From Saururus chinensis (Eukaryota > Streptophyta > Magnoliopsida > Piperales > Saururaceae): a DNA stretch of 64,000 nucleotides. The position numbers were made by a program, and so were the translations under genes. The DNA lies in the NCBI GenBank assembly GCA_035235625.1, contig CP141141.1, positions 7,182,968-7,246,967 of the forward strand, given 5' to 3'. How positions within the stretch are numbered: the stretch's first letter is position 1; each line of letters starts with the position of its first letter. This document shows, piece by piece, positions 1-12,359 of the stretch. The notes below the pieces were generated by a model, which did no database searches, had not been told where the DNA came from, and saw nothing but the letters and a program-made list of their open reading frames with translations.

Positions 1-915
1 CGGCATAACGTGCAGTTTCCTTGTTTGACCCAAATTCCAATCCTTTTCATATTGGACTTCTTCCTACGGAACTTATGCCTATAAAAAGACATATTTGGCT
101 TAAAATTGGGGGATTCCAGTAGATTTTAAGAAGAAAAAAAGGAAGAAGAAGATGGAAGAGAATTCAAAGCTTCTAATGGAGATTCAAGTGCTTTCTTCTA
201 CCATGGAAGACTAGACTTTTCTTTTACTTAGGAGTTGATGAAGCTATAGATAAGTTTCAATTTTCTTTTCTTTCTAATTTAGATCTCAGTTGTGAATGAT
301 GACAATTGTATGATATGGATTTCCTTTTTAATGGAAGAGCTTTTTATGTTTATTCAAGTCTATGTTGATTTATTGTCTTGTAGATGATAGATTGATGTAG
401 TTTTGATATTTGCATTGATTCTAATTTCTGTGATTTAGATGAGATGGTTATACAATAGTTTTAATGTTCAGATAATTAATGACTTAGATGAGTTATACTA
501 AGATTAGACGGGTCATGCCTATAGCTAGTTTAGTGTAGATGATCTGTGCTATTGTCGAAGATAGTTCATGCCATGGAAGTTAATTAATGATTCTTTTTGA
601 AGTAATTATAGCTTGTAGCTGAGAATACTTGTTCATATTCACACTAGATTTAGATTAAAAGTTAAGGAATTGTTATGGTTCTATAGTGGATTCAATTTCC
701 TAAGTAAATTCTATCATATTAATCTCTTGCTTTTAAAACTAGTTGATTTCTTTCTTTTGCTTAATTTAAGTTTAAGTTTATTTTAATTTTCAATCAGCAA
801 ATTCTTCTTTAGATTTAGTGATAATCCATCCGTCCCTGAGGTTCGACAACCCTTAAATACTTATCCTAGTACAATTACCTTGTACACTTGCAAAGGGTTT
901 AATTATAAACGATCA
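1..915 (+). mobile_element. LTR-like fragment cut by window edge
   Basis: AT-rich sequence with the layout of a plant LTR. A TATA-like GCCTATAAAAAG lies near 75-90, and the 3' part near 835-905 has the 'gttcgac ... cttgtacacttgcaaagg' wording often found near the end of plant retrotransposon LTRs. A similar end occurs in reverse orientation near 58,520-58,600. The 5' border is outside the window and no duplication can be tested. No protein domain was found. Confidence 0.4.
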
Positions 916-2949
916 GTGCCACGACCGTTAGCTGCTGACTTTCGCCTGGCTGGCCTCAGCCTAGCAGCGCCGCCACCGACACCCTAGCATGGCCGCTGGC
1001 CGTCTGCCCATTCTCCCCCTTTATTTCCATTTCAACCCGGTGAGTTTTCTAGTTTTTGCCCCGATCCGCCGCCGCCGTCTGCATGACCTCTAGCTCACCG
1101 CCATAGCTCCGCCCAGACCAAGACAACCTCTGAACACCTCCTCCCCGGCCTTCCAGCCCCTCCTTCGCCACCGTAAGGTAACACTCTATCACCCCCCCTT
1201 TTTGTTCTATTTTTTCTCTGTCTATTGCAGCCACCAACTGTGCTGCCGATGGCCGACTGCTAGGGTCTGGTCTATGGACCTACATTGGCAGGGCGATGGC
1301 AAGACTGCAGCCTTCGGCCACCTCCTAGCCTGAATTGCCGTTTCTCCCTGATCCCCTCCTATGCCCAATTTCGATCCGAACATAAATTTCGTCGTGGTCT
1401 TTTGCCTTATGTTTCCGCTGTCATCTGCAACCTACCAATCCACCTTCGACATGCCACCTCGAATTGACAATGACAAGGCACCGAGGTCTTGCCTCCCTTA
1501 CCCTAATCATTTCCATTTGGCTTGATCGGCCAACCCGTGCCACAGAAAAATATGCCCCTTTCTTTGGCAACATCCATTCTCCGTAGTTGGATGTCGAACG
1601 GCGTTGGGTCAACATCCACTCAACTTGCCATGATTCGACGATGACTGCATCACTGTAGTTTCCCAGGTCCAATCCCGATCTCGACTGACCATTTGTGGCC
1701 CAGAGACTGCATGTTCGCGCCCTAGTCCGGCATATTGCCATCCCTACTAGATCAAATCCCTTTGTTCCATTTGACCGGCGATTTCATCGCCACTGACGTT
1801 GGTTAGTGGATAACTGCGGATGTCGTAATGACCCAACAACAGCAAGGGGCGGCTTCTTTCAGCCTCCCCTGCACGTCTTTTGCCCAAACCAGATGCCCCT
1901 AAACTTTGGGGTACGTCTCTAATTGTTGCTGATGGGCCCCACTCTAACCCTAGCAAACCTGTGGAGCTTTATTGTACAGACTTGGGCCGCATGTCTGATT
2001 GACATGGGCTCTGCCCCGACCTAGTGACGACGAGGGCACTTCTGGCCCGATTCTACCTCTACACCCCCACTTTCTGTTACGCACAACCTAGAACTTGCGG
2101 GGAAAAAGTCCCCATATCCCGATTCTTCCAAGGGGAAGTAACATTGTCACCCATTGGCCTCGAGCCAGTGAAGGCTTGACCGCCGCCATACCCATAGCCT
2201 CCACTATAAGTTGTGCTTGATGCATGTCCGCCCGTATAATGATTTGGTTGTGGGTAGCAATTAGAAATATCACCGCCTTTGTCGGCCACCTACGCTGGGC
2301 CCTAGTGCCTCAACTTGTGCTTAGGGAACGACCACTGGTGAACCACACCTTTTTCGTGACAAACCACCCTTTTAAGGGTTTGGCCGTGACAACTCGCGCA
2401 TATGTTGTTCGATAGTCAATCCCATTTGTGAGTGGTTGGATCCGGCTTCCACCAACCTTAGTCACTTCAGGACCCACAGACAACCTATCCTTCCCCTTAC
2501 AGTTCCCATTTACCGTGCATGCTTGTGTCGTGCGTGCAATTTAGATTAAAGTCACCGCCTTTGCAGAGTATGACAATGAAAATACACCACCACTAGGCAA
2601 TATGGCCATTAAAGCCCTCCTCTGTCTCTCCTATGTTTGTGAGTATGCAACTAAGCCCTCTACCATGTTGTGAGGTTTCGACAATGCGAAATTGTTGCCG
2701 CTAGTGGTGGTCCACAGTCTATTTTAACGTTTTGTGGCCAACAAAGTATTTTTAGTAGTTGGCTGACCTCCAATTAGTCACCCCCCATTCTATGGTCGCT
2801 TTTGTCATTTATAGTGGCATGACCTCGTGTTCGACCGCCCTAATACACCTAATCTTTTGCTTCGAATGAAATTAGCCCAACCTTATCGATTCCTTAGGAA
2901 GACAACTCTCTCAATGCAATGCTTTTGGCCATCGGTTCCACCCTCAACA
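916..2949. other. No gene recognised; GC-richer decayed sequence
   Basis: This stretch is richer in GC than its surroundings. It holds only short open frames on both strands, none with a domain I recognise. It may be the upstream part of the LTR-like copy that follows, because the mirrored copy at 6,878-10,002 also has a GC-rich section at the matching place, but I could not align it with confidence. Confidence 0.4.
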
Positions 2950-5325
2950 CATCCATGTCGTGTGCTCGCCATCAAACTCTTGTGGATTACGAGGTAGGGG
3001 ACATTGAACTCATAATTTCATTATAGCATGCTTTGGTTGTGTAGTAGCATGCTAGGGGTTTATAACTTAATTCTTTGCATGATAAAAGCTAATTAAATTA
3101 GCATGTTTTATGTATGTGAATTGTGCATATGTTAGTGAAGACTATGGGTACAGTAGTAAGTTGTTATGAATTATATGTGATCAGAATGTGTGATAGATCT
3201 TCGTTTGTGGGCTGGTGGAGTGTCTTCGATGGGCACGATTATTGGCATTTGATTGTAAGTTTGTCGAAGGGGTATTTCAAGGATTATGATGTGGGAATTA
3301 CAACGGTGTGCCGGGCAAGGAAAGACTTATAAATGACGGGCAAAGGTTGGACTTTATGAGATTGGAGGATCGGTTTGGATTGAGTCGGAGGGTACGTTGA
3401 AGCAACGAGCAAGAGACTTAGGGGATACAGGAATTTTGAAGACTTAAGATTCAGAGCGCCTTTTGGGGCCTGTGAGTTAGTAAGAGATAATAACATAATT
3501 GTACATGCATAATGTATGTAATATGAATTGTAATGAAAGAATAATGAGTAAGGAATTAGTAAGGGTTTGATGACAAGACTTAGGTTTAAAGGATTTTAAT
3601 TGAGGAGTTCGAGTAAGACATTTTGGTTTTAAGGTGGACAGAGTAGGATGTAAGGCTATAAGTATATAATGGTAAGCATATGCTGACATGGAATCCGAGT
3701 TTGATAAGTAAGGCTGTGTAAAGATCTGTAAGACTATAAGGGTAATTGTGAGTTCTAAGTACGATTGGATGAGTTAAGTTGAAGTATGTAACCTTTATGG
3801 ACCAAGGCTTTAGAACCGGTGTGGTTCTAGCTTGGTCGACTGAAGAATGTAAGATGGAAGTAGTTCCGAACATAATTATACATGCATAAGTTACCTAATA
3901 TGAACTCAAAAGATAAGTAACCCTAATTCGATAACGTTGTGAGTTGAGACTAAGGGTTTCGACGGATTAAATTTCATGTTTAAGCCAGTCGATAAGTAAT
4001 CAACTGAGCATCCTTCCCGGTTTAGCCATGGTGTTATCTTGCGGGATTTGGCTGTGGTGTTATTTTTTAGCCTAGACGTTTGATGTTCTATTGAGAGCGT
4101 TGTAAGTTTCTGCCCTTCGTGAGCACTATATGTATTTCTACCTACATATGACACTATATGTTCCGCCCAAGAGTAGCATTATAAGATTACTATCAAAGAG
4201 TGGCACCGTATGTTTTCTGCCCTTGTTGGCATTGTATGGCACCAGAGAGTGGGCATTTGCGCACTCAAGTAAGTAGTATCATGGATTTGTTCTTACCTGT
4301 TTGATCTTGTACCCCATGAGCATAGGTATGTTTTGCCTTCGAAAAAGTCCATGGCGTCTAGTTGCTACCCGAAGTTAAGATGATGCCCCAGTGGCATTCT
4401 CTTCCTTTACAATGTTGGAGCTTATTAATTATAATGAGCTTCAGTTGTCAGTAGTATGTGTACAACAGTAAAAGTAAGTTATATGTATTAGATTTTGAGT
4501 AAGCAATATGTGTAAGATTCAGAGTAAGTATAAGTGTAAGCTTCACACAACTTCATTGTACTCAAGGTTGAGCAAAAACAGTCCATCACAGGGAATAGTC
4601 TAGTACAAAAAGCTATCGATCAACGTGCAAAAGCCTCTAGATGAATGGGCTAAAAAATAGGGTAAGTATTTTCATACTCAATAGAAAAATACCGAGTAGG
4701 GAAAATAAAACAATGAACTTCGTAAGTTCATACATATATGCATTCATGCAACCACATATGAAGCAAGAAGTACCTGCAGCAAAAATAAAGTGTCTTACAT
4801 ATATACGATCATACTGGCTGAACTTATACTTACTCTTGTAGCATACTCTTACACTTACACTTACACTTATACTTACACTCTGAATTAGAGTCTTACTAAC
4901 TTACTCGTACAATCGTATACTTTCTCATATAACTTACACGGACTTGTACGACCTTACTCGTACGAACTTACTTGTGCAATCTTACTCTTACTCATGTATT
5001 GATTAAGGTGAGAAATAATGTATTATTTCATGCATTATTATATATATATATATGAATCAAAACATAGACTATTGAAGAACTTGTACTAAAAAAGGCCTAG
5101 GATGTGTTTGTTTTTAAAGACCATGGCCATGGCATATTTTGCTTTTCTATTTTTGTTTTGGGTCATGCCTGAGAATATTGGTTTTATTGTGCGATGGACT
5201 AAATTATAAAAATGGTTTTCACATGTTTTGAATTTTGTGGATTCTTTTGATTTACATCCGTATTTTAAAATAATTTTTTAGTAAAATTTTAAGGTAAATG
5301 TATGAAAAAACCTCGGGCATGACAT
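2950..5325 (+). mobile_element. 3' part of a long LTR (family B), plus orientation
   Basis: It aligns in reverse orientation with 6,878-8,765. Shared blocks are the GAGGTAGG sequence near 2,990 (mirror near 8,765), a block near 4,245-4,320 (mirror near 7,840-7,920) containing GTGGGCATTTGC and CCCCATGAGCA, and the end CTCGGGCATGACA at 5,313-5,325 (mirror TGTCATGCTTGAG at 6,878). CA at 5,325 is the likely LTR end. An ACTTAC-type simple repeat lies at about 4,848-4,990. I found no 5' border and no duplication for this copy. Confidence 0.5.
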
Positions 5326-5784
5326 TAACATTGGAGATGTTGTACAATAGAAAAACATTAATTAATTTTTTTTCTCTTGGAATCTTGGAAATTCTTCTCC
5401 CAAAGGCAGAATGGTTTTGTTGTTATTTGGTTTGGTTGGTTGTAGGTTCTTCAGGCGAGGACTAATAAGACCAGGACTAACGAGTATGAGGCTTAGTCCC
5501 TTATTTTTGTAATTCTAGTAAGTAATTATATCTTTGGCATGAGAGTCGACTTAGTTATTTATTTTTGAACTGATGACAGACTTGTACTTAGATGACTAGC
5601 TTGTTGTTTATGAGCTTTAAAGACATGTAATGATATCATATGTTTTGATATTCATATTTGTGAACCTTAGTTATCTTGAAATGGATATTTAATCGAATGG
5701 GTTGTTTTTCACTTAAGAAAGAAAAAAATCCTTGTGACTTATAGATTGTGCTATTTAAAAAATATTTTAAAAATCTGGGTTACT
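5326..5784 (+). mobile_element. 3' end of a family-A LTR, plus orientation
   Basis: It is homologous, in reverse orientation, to the start of the 44,489-47,453 copy. Both share GACTTGTACTTAGATG, GGATATTTAATCGAA and GTGCTATTTAAAAAAT. It ends CTGGGTTACTACA at 5,784, against TGTCACGACCCGG at 44,489 read in reverse. It directly abuts the end of the family-B copy, so one LTR copy was probably inserted into or recombined with the other. Confidence 0.5.
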
Positions 5785-6265
5785 ACAATACTACATTAGT
5801 GAGAAAGTTTGCAAACACATTGGAAACTAAGTGTTGCAAATGGTCTACTATGACAAAATATACTACATAGCAAAAAGTCATTTTGCCACAACTGCAAAAG
5901 AATTGCAAATGGTGTGTCACAATATATTGCTCTTGGCAATTGAGATTCTCCATTTCTATAGCATAGAGACTTTCCTTGGTGTGAGGGTGGTGTGGGCTTG
6001 TGCTTTGATGGAGATGCTAAAGAGACATGTACTAACATCCCATAGAATGGTAGGGCAGGAGACAAAGCAAGCCCAAAAGGCACATGTGTGAGGAAGGGAG
6101 GTGTTGGGTGGCATCAATGAAAGCTTGGTGGTATAGCCCAATTGGTCGAAGTGCCAAGGGGTATTTTTTTTGTCTTTCAAGCGTGTAGATCACATAAAAC
6201 ATGCATATAAACAATTGATCATTAGCAATAACTTAATCCAATAACAAATCAATGTATAAACGTGT
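5785..6265. other. No feature recognised
   Basis: Open frames on both strands are short and match no family I know. A tRNA A-box-like TAGCCCAATTGG occurs near 6,134, but no B box follows at tRNA spacing, so no RNA gene is called. Confidence 0.4.
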
Positions 6266-6463
6266 AAATAATAAGGAATAACACACACTAACCTTCAGGG
6301 GCTTCACCCCAAGGACATAGCCTTCACAACACCCAATCAAAACATACCTTTTTATATTTAATTACCAAATAATAAGGAATAAACACGTACCAACCTTAGG
6401 GGATTCGCCCCTAGGATATGGCCTTAGCAACACGCAATCAAAATGCCTTTTTTATATTTAATT
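6266..6463 (+). repeat. Two-copy tandem repeat, about 101 bp, with stem-loop
   Basis: Two head-to-tail units begin at 6,266 and 6,367, each starting AAATAATAAGGAATAA and ending TTTTTATATTTAATT. Each unit has an 'acctt-(c)AGGGG-loop-CCCC-agga' stem: the loop is cttca in the first copy and attcg in the second. A third copy of this core sits far away at 63,426-63,462. Confidence 0.7.
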
Positions 6464-6877
6464 CATCCAATATTCAAGCGGAGAAAAGTACATCTTTGAA
6501 TGATAGTATGACTAATTTCATGCCCTTGTGCATATAATAGAGGAGAGATCAGCCTACAATAGCCTCATCGCAGCATGGCTTGGTCACTGGTCGTGTCTTT
6601 TCTCCCAATTGCACACAGCCTAATGGGGTAAAGGCTTGATTCCCGAGGTGAGAGAGGGGCCATTCCCCTTCTCATTGGTGCACATGAGATAAAAGAGGGA
6701 GGAGGAGCATGGCGCTCAACCCAAGGGGAGCTGCAGCTAGCATAAGCTAGGGGGGTCTTTATTTCTTATATGGGCTAGAATTCTTAGGCTAGCTTAAATT
6801 CTCCTAGATGGGTTTGCCCAGTGGTGTCTTACTCATGGATATCAGCTAGTTATGAACCCATTATAAGCCTAGCATAT
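6464..6877. other. No feature recognised; flank of solo LTR
   Basis: No coding signal. The last five bases (CATAT, 6,873-6,877) are the left copy of the presumed target-site duplication of the next element. Confidence 0.4.
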
Positions 6878-9800
6878 TGTCATGCTTGAGGTTTTCAAAT
6901 AATTTTATCAAATTTAAATAAATTTTTTACAATATAACGACTGTAAATTACTGAAAATTGACAAAAGTCCGAAACCTATAAAAAATATTTTTATAATTCT
7001 CCCTCATCTGTATAAAATCCATGTAAATATTTTCTTTTCAACTCGATACAAATACATAACATCAATAAATCATTTAAATCTCATAGTCTACTTATCCCAA
7101 GCATAAATAACGAATAAAAGAGACACAATTGCCATGGCCATGGGCTTTAGATAGATTTTTCCCAGGCGTAGCTATGTACAAGTTCCATAATAATCAAATA
7201 TAATAAAAAAGTCCTTGTACAAGTCCAAAATAATTCATGTAAAAGATCTCACATCTCTTAATACATGTATTAAAAAAAAATACAACAAATTGTGGCATAA
7301 AATAATCAAAGAACAATAAGATCAAAAAAATTGACCTGGAGTCCAAAAAGTGTATCCTCAAGCACCAGATTCACCTAAGCATCTCTCGAACTTTGATCCG
7401 CGGAAGTCCCTAGAGTGTGAGGATTAGAGAAAAAAGGAATATAAGTATTTTCATACCTAGTAGGAGAGTTAAAATCAGTGAACCTTAAAAGTTCACACAA
7501 AACTGCTTTACAGGATAGTAGAATACCATAAACCAAGAGAAGATAAACGCATAACCTCAACACAATTACTACACTTCCCCCGAACCTCCTAGACTTACGA
7601 ATTTTCTTGTCACTTTACTTATAATAAATCTCGTACCATCGTACTCTTATTCTCACGTACTTACCACTTACACTTACGGTCTTAAGCTTGCCATCTTACA
7701 CTCAACAATTAGAGCTAATTAAGCCTTAATTAGCTCTAATGTCAAAGGAAGAAATGCCACTAAGGCGTCACTTTGACCTTCGGGGAGGAACCTATACACT
7801 AGAAAGATTCTGAAGGCAAAGTACACCTGTGCTCATGGGGCATAGGATCAAACAGGTAAGAGCAGATCCTTGACGCTACTTACCTGAGTGTGCAAATGCC
7901 CACTCTCTAGGACCATACAGAGCCAACAAAGGGCCTAATAGTGCCAATTAAGGTAGGAAACTTACGGTGCCTCTTGGGCGAAAAACTTATGGTGGTCTCA
8001 ACAGAGCATAAAAAAAATTGAACTTACACATATTTTGAAAACATCATCCCAAAGGGTACATATTACGTTAACCTTACAAGTGAACAACCGACCATCAGTC
8101 AGTCATCAACCGATATGGAATTCAATCCGTCGAACTAGCTAAGGACTCAACTCTTATTATCCATCTATTTAATTCAATTATGTTGAAATTTATAATTTAT
8201 ATGTTATGCAGGTACCATTATAGTTTACAATCTCACTGGTTATAAACCTATATCTAGGCCCCGAACCCAGCCCGCCTATTACTTAACCTTAAAGTCTCTT
8301 CATTTCTCTAAAGTTCACTTCAGTCTAAATTGATTGTAACTTATTAGACACATGCTCATCATCATCATCACACGTATAACCTCTCGTAGTACTAAACTAC
8401 ACGCCACACATAAACCTTCCAACATACTTTATAGCCTTCAAAACGCATAACATAATTATTTGTGTATGCATGTCAACCACCCATGCATTCAGCAAGAAAG
8501 ATAATTCCTTATGTGGACCTCTTGCTCGTCCATTTATCTAAATTAAGGATGAGTCAAAATGTAAATGTCCGACTAATCAATTAACCAACACACAGGTAAT
8601 TTATAATATATGCATATGGCCACTATAATTAATTTACGTACTTGAGATTCTCTACATTAATATACATCTAAGCATTAAGCAGTTAAACACCTTAGTCCTA
8701 GCATACATTCTATCTTAAAAGCACGCTAAAATGAATTTATAAAGTCCAGAGTCTCCTACCTCGTTGTTTGAGAGAAATTGATGTCGGGGAATACCACAAA
8801 GGCGACATCGGTAACAAAGCAGTGGTCCAACGTACTCTTACACCATAAAGAAATAGCCTTGGGGAGGAAAATTGTAGTGGTTGGTCTCTAATCAACGCCC
8901 TAGGTCTTGAACGTCTCCCACAACAAACACAAGGCCGATCCAAAGTACATGCATGCTCAAAGATGGGGCTGCTGTGAGGCCAAGGGCGTGGGTACAAGGT
9001 TGGCGCGTAGGAGGAGGGGAAAAGGAAGTGTGGTGGTGGACACCGGCCACTGGCAAGGTGAAATGGCCGCCTGACAACATACATAGTAAATTTATGGTTG
9101 AAGATTGGGCAGGGAGGGCGTAATAACACTAGCGAGGGGGAAAAGGCACGTGGGGAGGCAAGTCCGGACCCAAGGTGGGTTGGCGGAGCAGTGGCTGGCC
9201 GGAAACGGATCACAGTGGCAAACCCCATTGGCTTCGGTGGTGGTTCAGCCCAGAACAGAGGAATTTCCCGCAAAATAGTCTATAGACGAATTTTTAGGAG
9301 AGATGGCCCGCCTGATTGAAATTGGGGAAGAGGGTGGCATGACGGCAGCCCAAGATGGTGCAGCACCATCGTGGCAAGGAGGTGGCTGATCTTTTCGGCG
9401 GTGGTGCTATAGTGGCGCACTGCATGCACTCATAGAATCAGGATGAAAAGGGTGGACCGGAAAACGGAGGAAGGCTGCCAACCCAGGGTGGCACCACCTA
9501 GTTTGTGTAGACTGGGCGTCCAAACTCTAGCAGGGGAAAGGCGGCAGTGGCATTTATAGTGCACAAGGGTGGAGCAACTTTCCTTTCATAGGCTAAAACA
9601 CAGCGTAGAATGCAAAATGCATTTTGCCTTTTGTTTTAAGTACTTTCCCTTTTTTGTCCCTCTTCACACGTGCACTTTACATCGCGCATATCTAAACTTC
9701 CTTTCCTCGTGCAAGAACTCCCAACATACAATGAACTCCCCCATAAGACCACACCTTGACCAAAAACAACCCCTTTCACCCGAGAGCCCTATCTTAAGGA

Positions 9801-10002
9801 CTGAGTTTTTAATTTAAGCTTCAAAACCTTAACTTACGCGTTTAAACCCTCAAAAATATGCAAAACCTTTTCCACCTACGATCGAGGCTACGCATGCCAC
9901 CAAACACATAATTATTGAGAAAAATAATACAGAAGATTAAAAAAATAATTAATTTCCCAAAAAGTAAATAAAGAACTACAACAAAAAATCTGAGTTATTA
10001 CG
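6878..10002 (-). mobile_element. Solo LTR, about 3.1 kb (family B)
   Basis: The right end reads CTGAGTTATTACG (so the minus-strand start is CGTAATAACTCAG, with the first T of the usual TG apparently mutated). The left end is TGTCATGCTTGAG. The flanks are CATAT at 6,873-6,877 and CATAC at 10,003-10,007, a 5-bp duplication with one mismatch. On the minus strand a TATA-like CTATAAATG lies near 9,555, followed by a GC-rich leader and then AT-rich sequence. No gag or pol was found, so it is read as a solo LTR left after recombination between two LTRs. Open frames in the GC-rich section (for example 8,737-9,273 minus) have no recognisable domain and are not called genes. Confidence 0.55.
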
Positions 10003-10532
10003 CATACTCATGCCCATTTTGCGCTAGGGGGACCCCTAGAATGTTCATGCAAGTTCCAATGTGTTGTACAATTGCCTAGGGCACACAAGGTATATGCATA
10101 CCTAACATATATCTACTGTATAAAAATAAGTGAATGTATATGTGTGACTCGGGCCCACAATATGTAGACATTGATAGTAAGAGTCTCTTGGTCCAACCCC
10201 GCGTTGCTAAACCCTAATGAATGTGTACTGCTTTATCCAAACTAGATTTGCACATGTAGACCAATACAGGCCAATCCCATGTCCAACATGAGGTAAATAA
10301 CCAAAGGAAGAAAAGTAAGGACTTGAAAAAAAGATATTATGGGCCAGGACTGATTTTAATTATGGGTGAGAAAAAATTTAGTAGAGCATATTTATCATTA
10401 TTTTAGGTTTTTAGACTTCTTGAAAGTTGTTGCTCTAAAAGAAGGTTGCGCTTCAAATACTCAAGGTATTTGTGCATCGAGTGATTAATTTAATAGTATT
10501 TCTGTGTGAGATTCACATCACATCACACACAC
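10003..10532. other. No feature recognised
   Basis: AT-rich intergenic sequence between the solo LTR and the MITE. No open frame or repeat that I could support. Confidence 0.4.
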
Positions 10533-10774
10533 CACTTTTAGGGAAGCATTTTTTATGCTCCATGAAGAACGTGAACCTAGCGTAAGGAATGCCTAGGAGG
10601 TATTGATTTTTAAGATCGATGGCACACATGGGAGCGCATGTTAGCATAAGTATTATTCATGCCAACGTGTGCTACCATGTATACCGTTGATCTTAAAAAT
10701 CAATGCCTCCTCGAAGTTCCTTACGCTCAGGCTCACAGTGAGTGTGGAGCATAAAAAACGCTTCTCACTTTTAG
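10533..10774. mobile_element. Mutator-type MITE with 9-bp target-site duplication
   Basis: The element 10,542-10,765 (224 bp) is an almost complete fold-back. Its left end GGAAGCATTTTTTATGCTCC pairs with the right end GGAGCATAAAAAACGCTTCT. Inner blocks also mirror each other: GTAAGGAATGCCTAGGAGG with its complement, and TTTTTAAGATC with GATCTTAAAAA. It is flanked on both sides by the identical 9-mer CACTTTTAG (10,533-10,541 and 10,766-10,774). A 9-bp duplication with long inverted repeats is typical of Mutator-like elements. There is no coding capacity, so it is non-autonomous. Confidence 0.85.
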
Positions 10775-12359
10775 TTAAAAGTTCCTTAATCACTTGGGTA
10801 AACTTTCCAAAGTAAATGTTAAATATCGCTTTGGTGGATTTATTGGTGATTGATTCGAGGTTTTTTCATGGATTCTGAGGTGAGTATCTTGTCGGTGGAT
10901 TATGAAGACAAAGTGATGAAGATGTAAGAAATGAGGAGAAACCAATGGAATTTGGCGTGCAAGAAGGGACAAGTGGATACTGGCCTGGCGGAGATTCGGG
11001 GATTCGCTTTTATCTACTTAGATGAATCTTATACTCTCTTCACCTAACATTAATAGTCTGATTTGGTTTTTTAAAATCAATTAATTTTATTTTATAAGAA
11101 AAATTAAATCAAACTATTGGTGGATCAGATGAAGTACTTGATTTTCCCCTTCAAGTAATACGAAGTCCACTAATTTTTTCCTTGATATTTACATAAAAGT
11201 CATATATGCTTTTATGGGATTGATTGTTTTTAATTTTCTGAGATTAATTTGGACACGAAGTAGGTGTTTTTTATACATTGGTGCTAGATTAGTTTTAGTA
11301 AGTAATATAGGGTAATTTGTTAAAATAATTCTATAGTACTTGGCAACATAGATCATTCCATCATTGCCAAAATTCATATGATAATTGCAACAAACTGCAG
11401 TCTTCATAGGGCCCATGCCTTCAACTAGGGATGTGAATGCTACCTATTCTACCATTTTATTTTTACAAGGCCCATGCCTTCATTTAAGGATGCCCAAAAA
11501 ATTAAATGGTATGATTAAATTTATTTAATGGCTAAAAAAATAATAATTTTATCCAATCATTTTATAAATAGAATGTTTACGGAAAACAATCTTTCATACC
11601 CATTATCCATTACCATTTGACATATATGTAAATGTATTATTACCTCATGTCTTCTTTATTATAACCATTACCCACCATTACATAATAAAATCATGGTTAT
11701 TTTATATAACAAACTAAAATATGTTAAAGACCTGTTAGTATGAGATCAGGCTTACACACATCTATGTAGTCAATAGTTTAGTTTTTAAATTTATACTTTT
11801 TTGTCACAACGTTTGATATCTTTAAATATATTGTAACTTTTGGAGTTGGTAATCCATGAATATGCTATATTGTTCATTGCTTGGTTTGATTGTCATCTTT
11901 AACTGTGTTTAGAAAACATAGTTACGTTGAATTATGAATTTTTATGAAATGAGTAATAGATAATGGCTATTCAATTAACCAACCAAAGACAAAGATATGA
12001 GAAATAGTTATGTTAATAGAATAATTCATACAGTCACCAATCGTTCTATCTACTTTCATCGATCATTCCTAAGCGCCACCACTCATAGCATTGCTGGACC
12101 AGTTAGATGACTCTAGTTAGCATACGATTTTAACAACTGATTCATGTGTTTACTGGAACCCAACTTTTTTAGAGAGCGTCATAACTTGACAATATTCACT
12201 GAGGGAGAGTAATGTTTTTGGCAAGATAATTTGCCCCATTTAGTGACAGAGGGAATGTTCTGATTGCATGTGGTCCAATCAATTACCATTCAGGCTGGTC
12301 AACTGTCTTAGGAGCTAGGAGGGAAACCACACACCCTCATCCAACTCAAAGCGAGTTTC
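10775..12359. other. No gene; AT-rich spacer with one short direct repeat
   Basis: A 24-bp direct repeat beginning GGCCCATGCCTTCA occurs at 11,410-11,433 and 11,469-11,492 (period 59), with a few mismatches. The rest is AT-rich with short open frames only. Confidence 0.4.

Noticed and set aside
6120..6175. tRNA-like sequence (TAGCCCAATTGG)
   Set aside because: Only an A-box resemblance. No B box, acceptor stem or anticodon arm could be folded.
8737..9273. 178-residue open frame on the minus strand as a possible gene
   Set aside because: It lies in the GC-rich leader part of a solo LTR, has proline/arginine-rich composition without a domain, and overlaps open frames in other registers.
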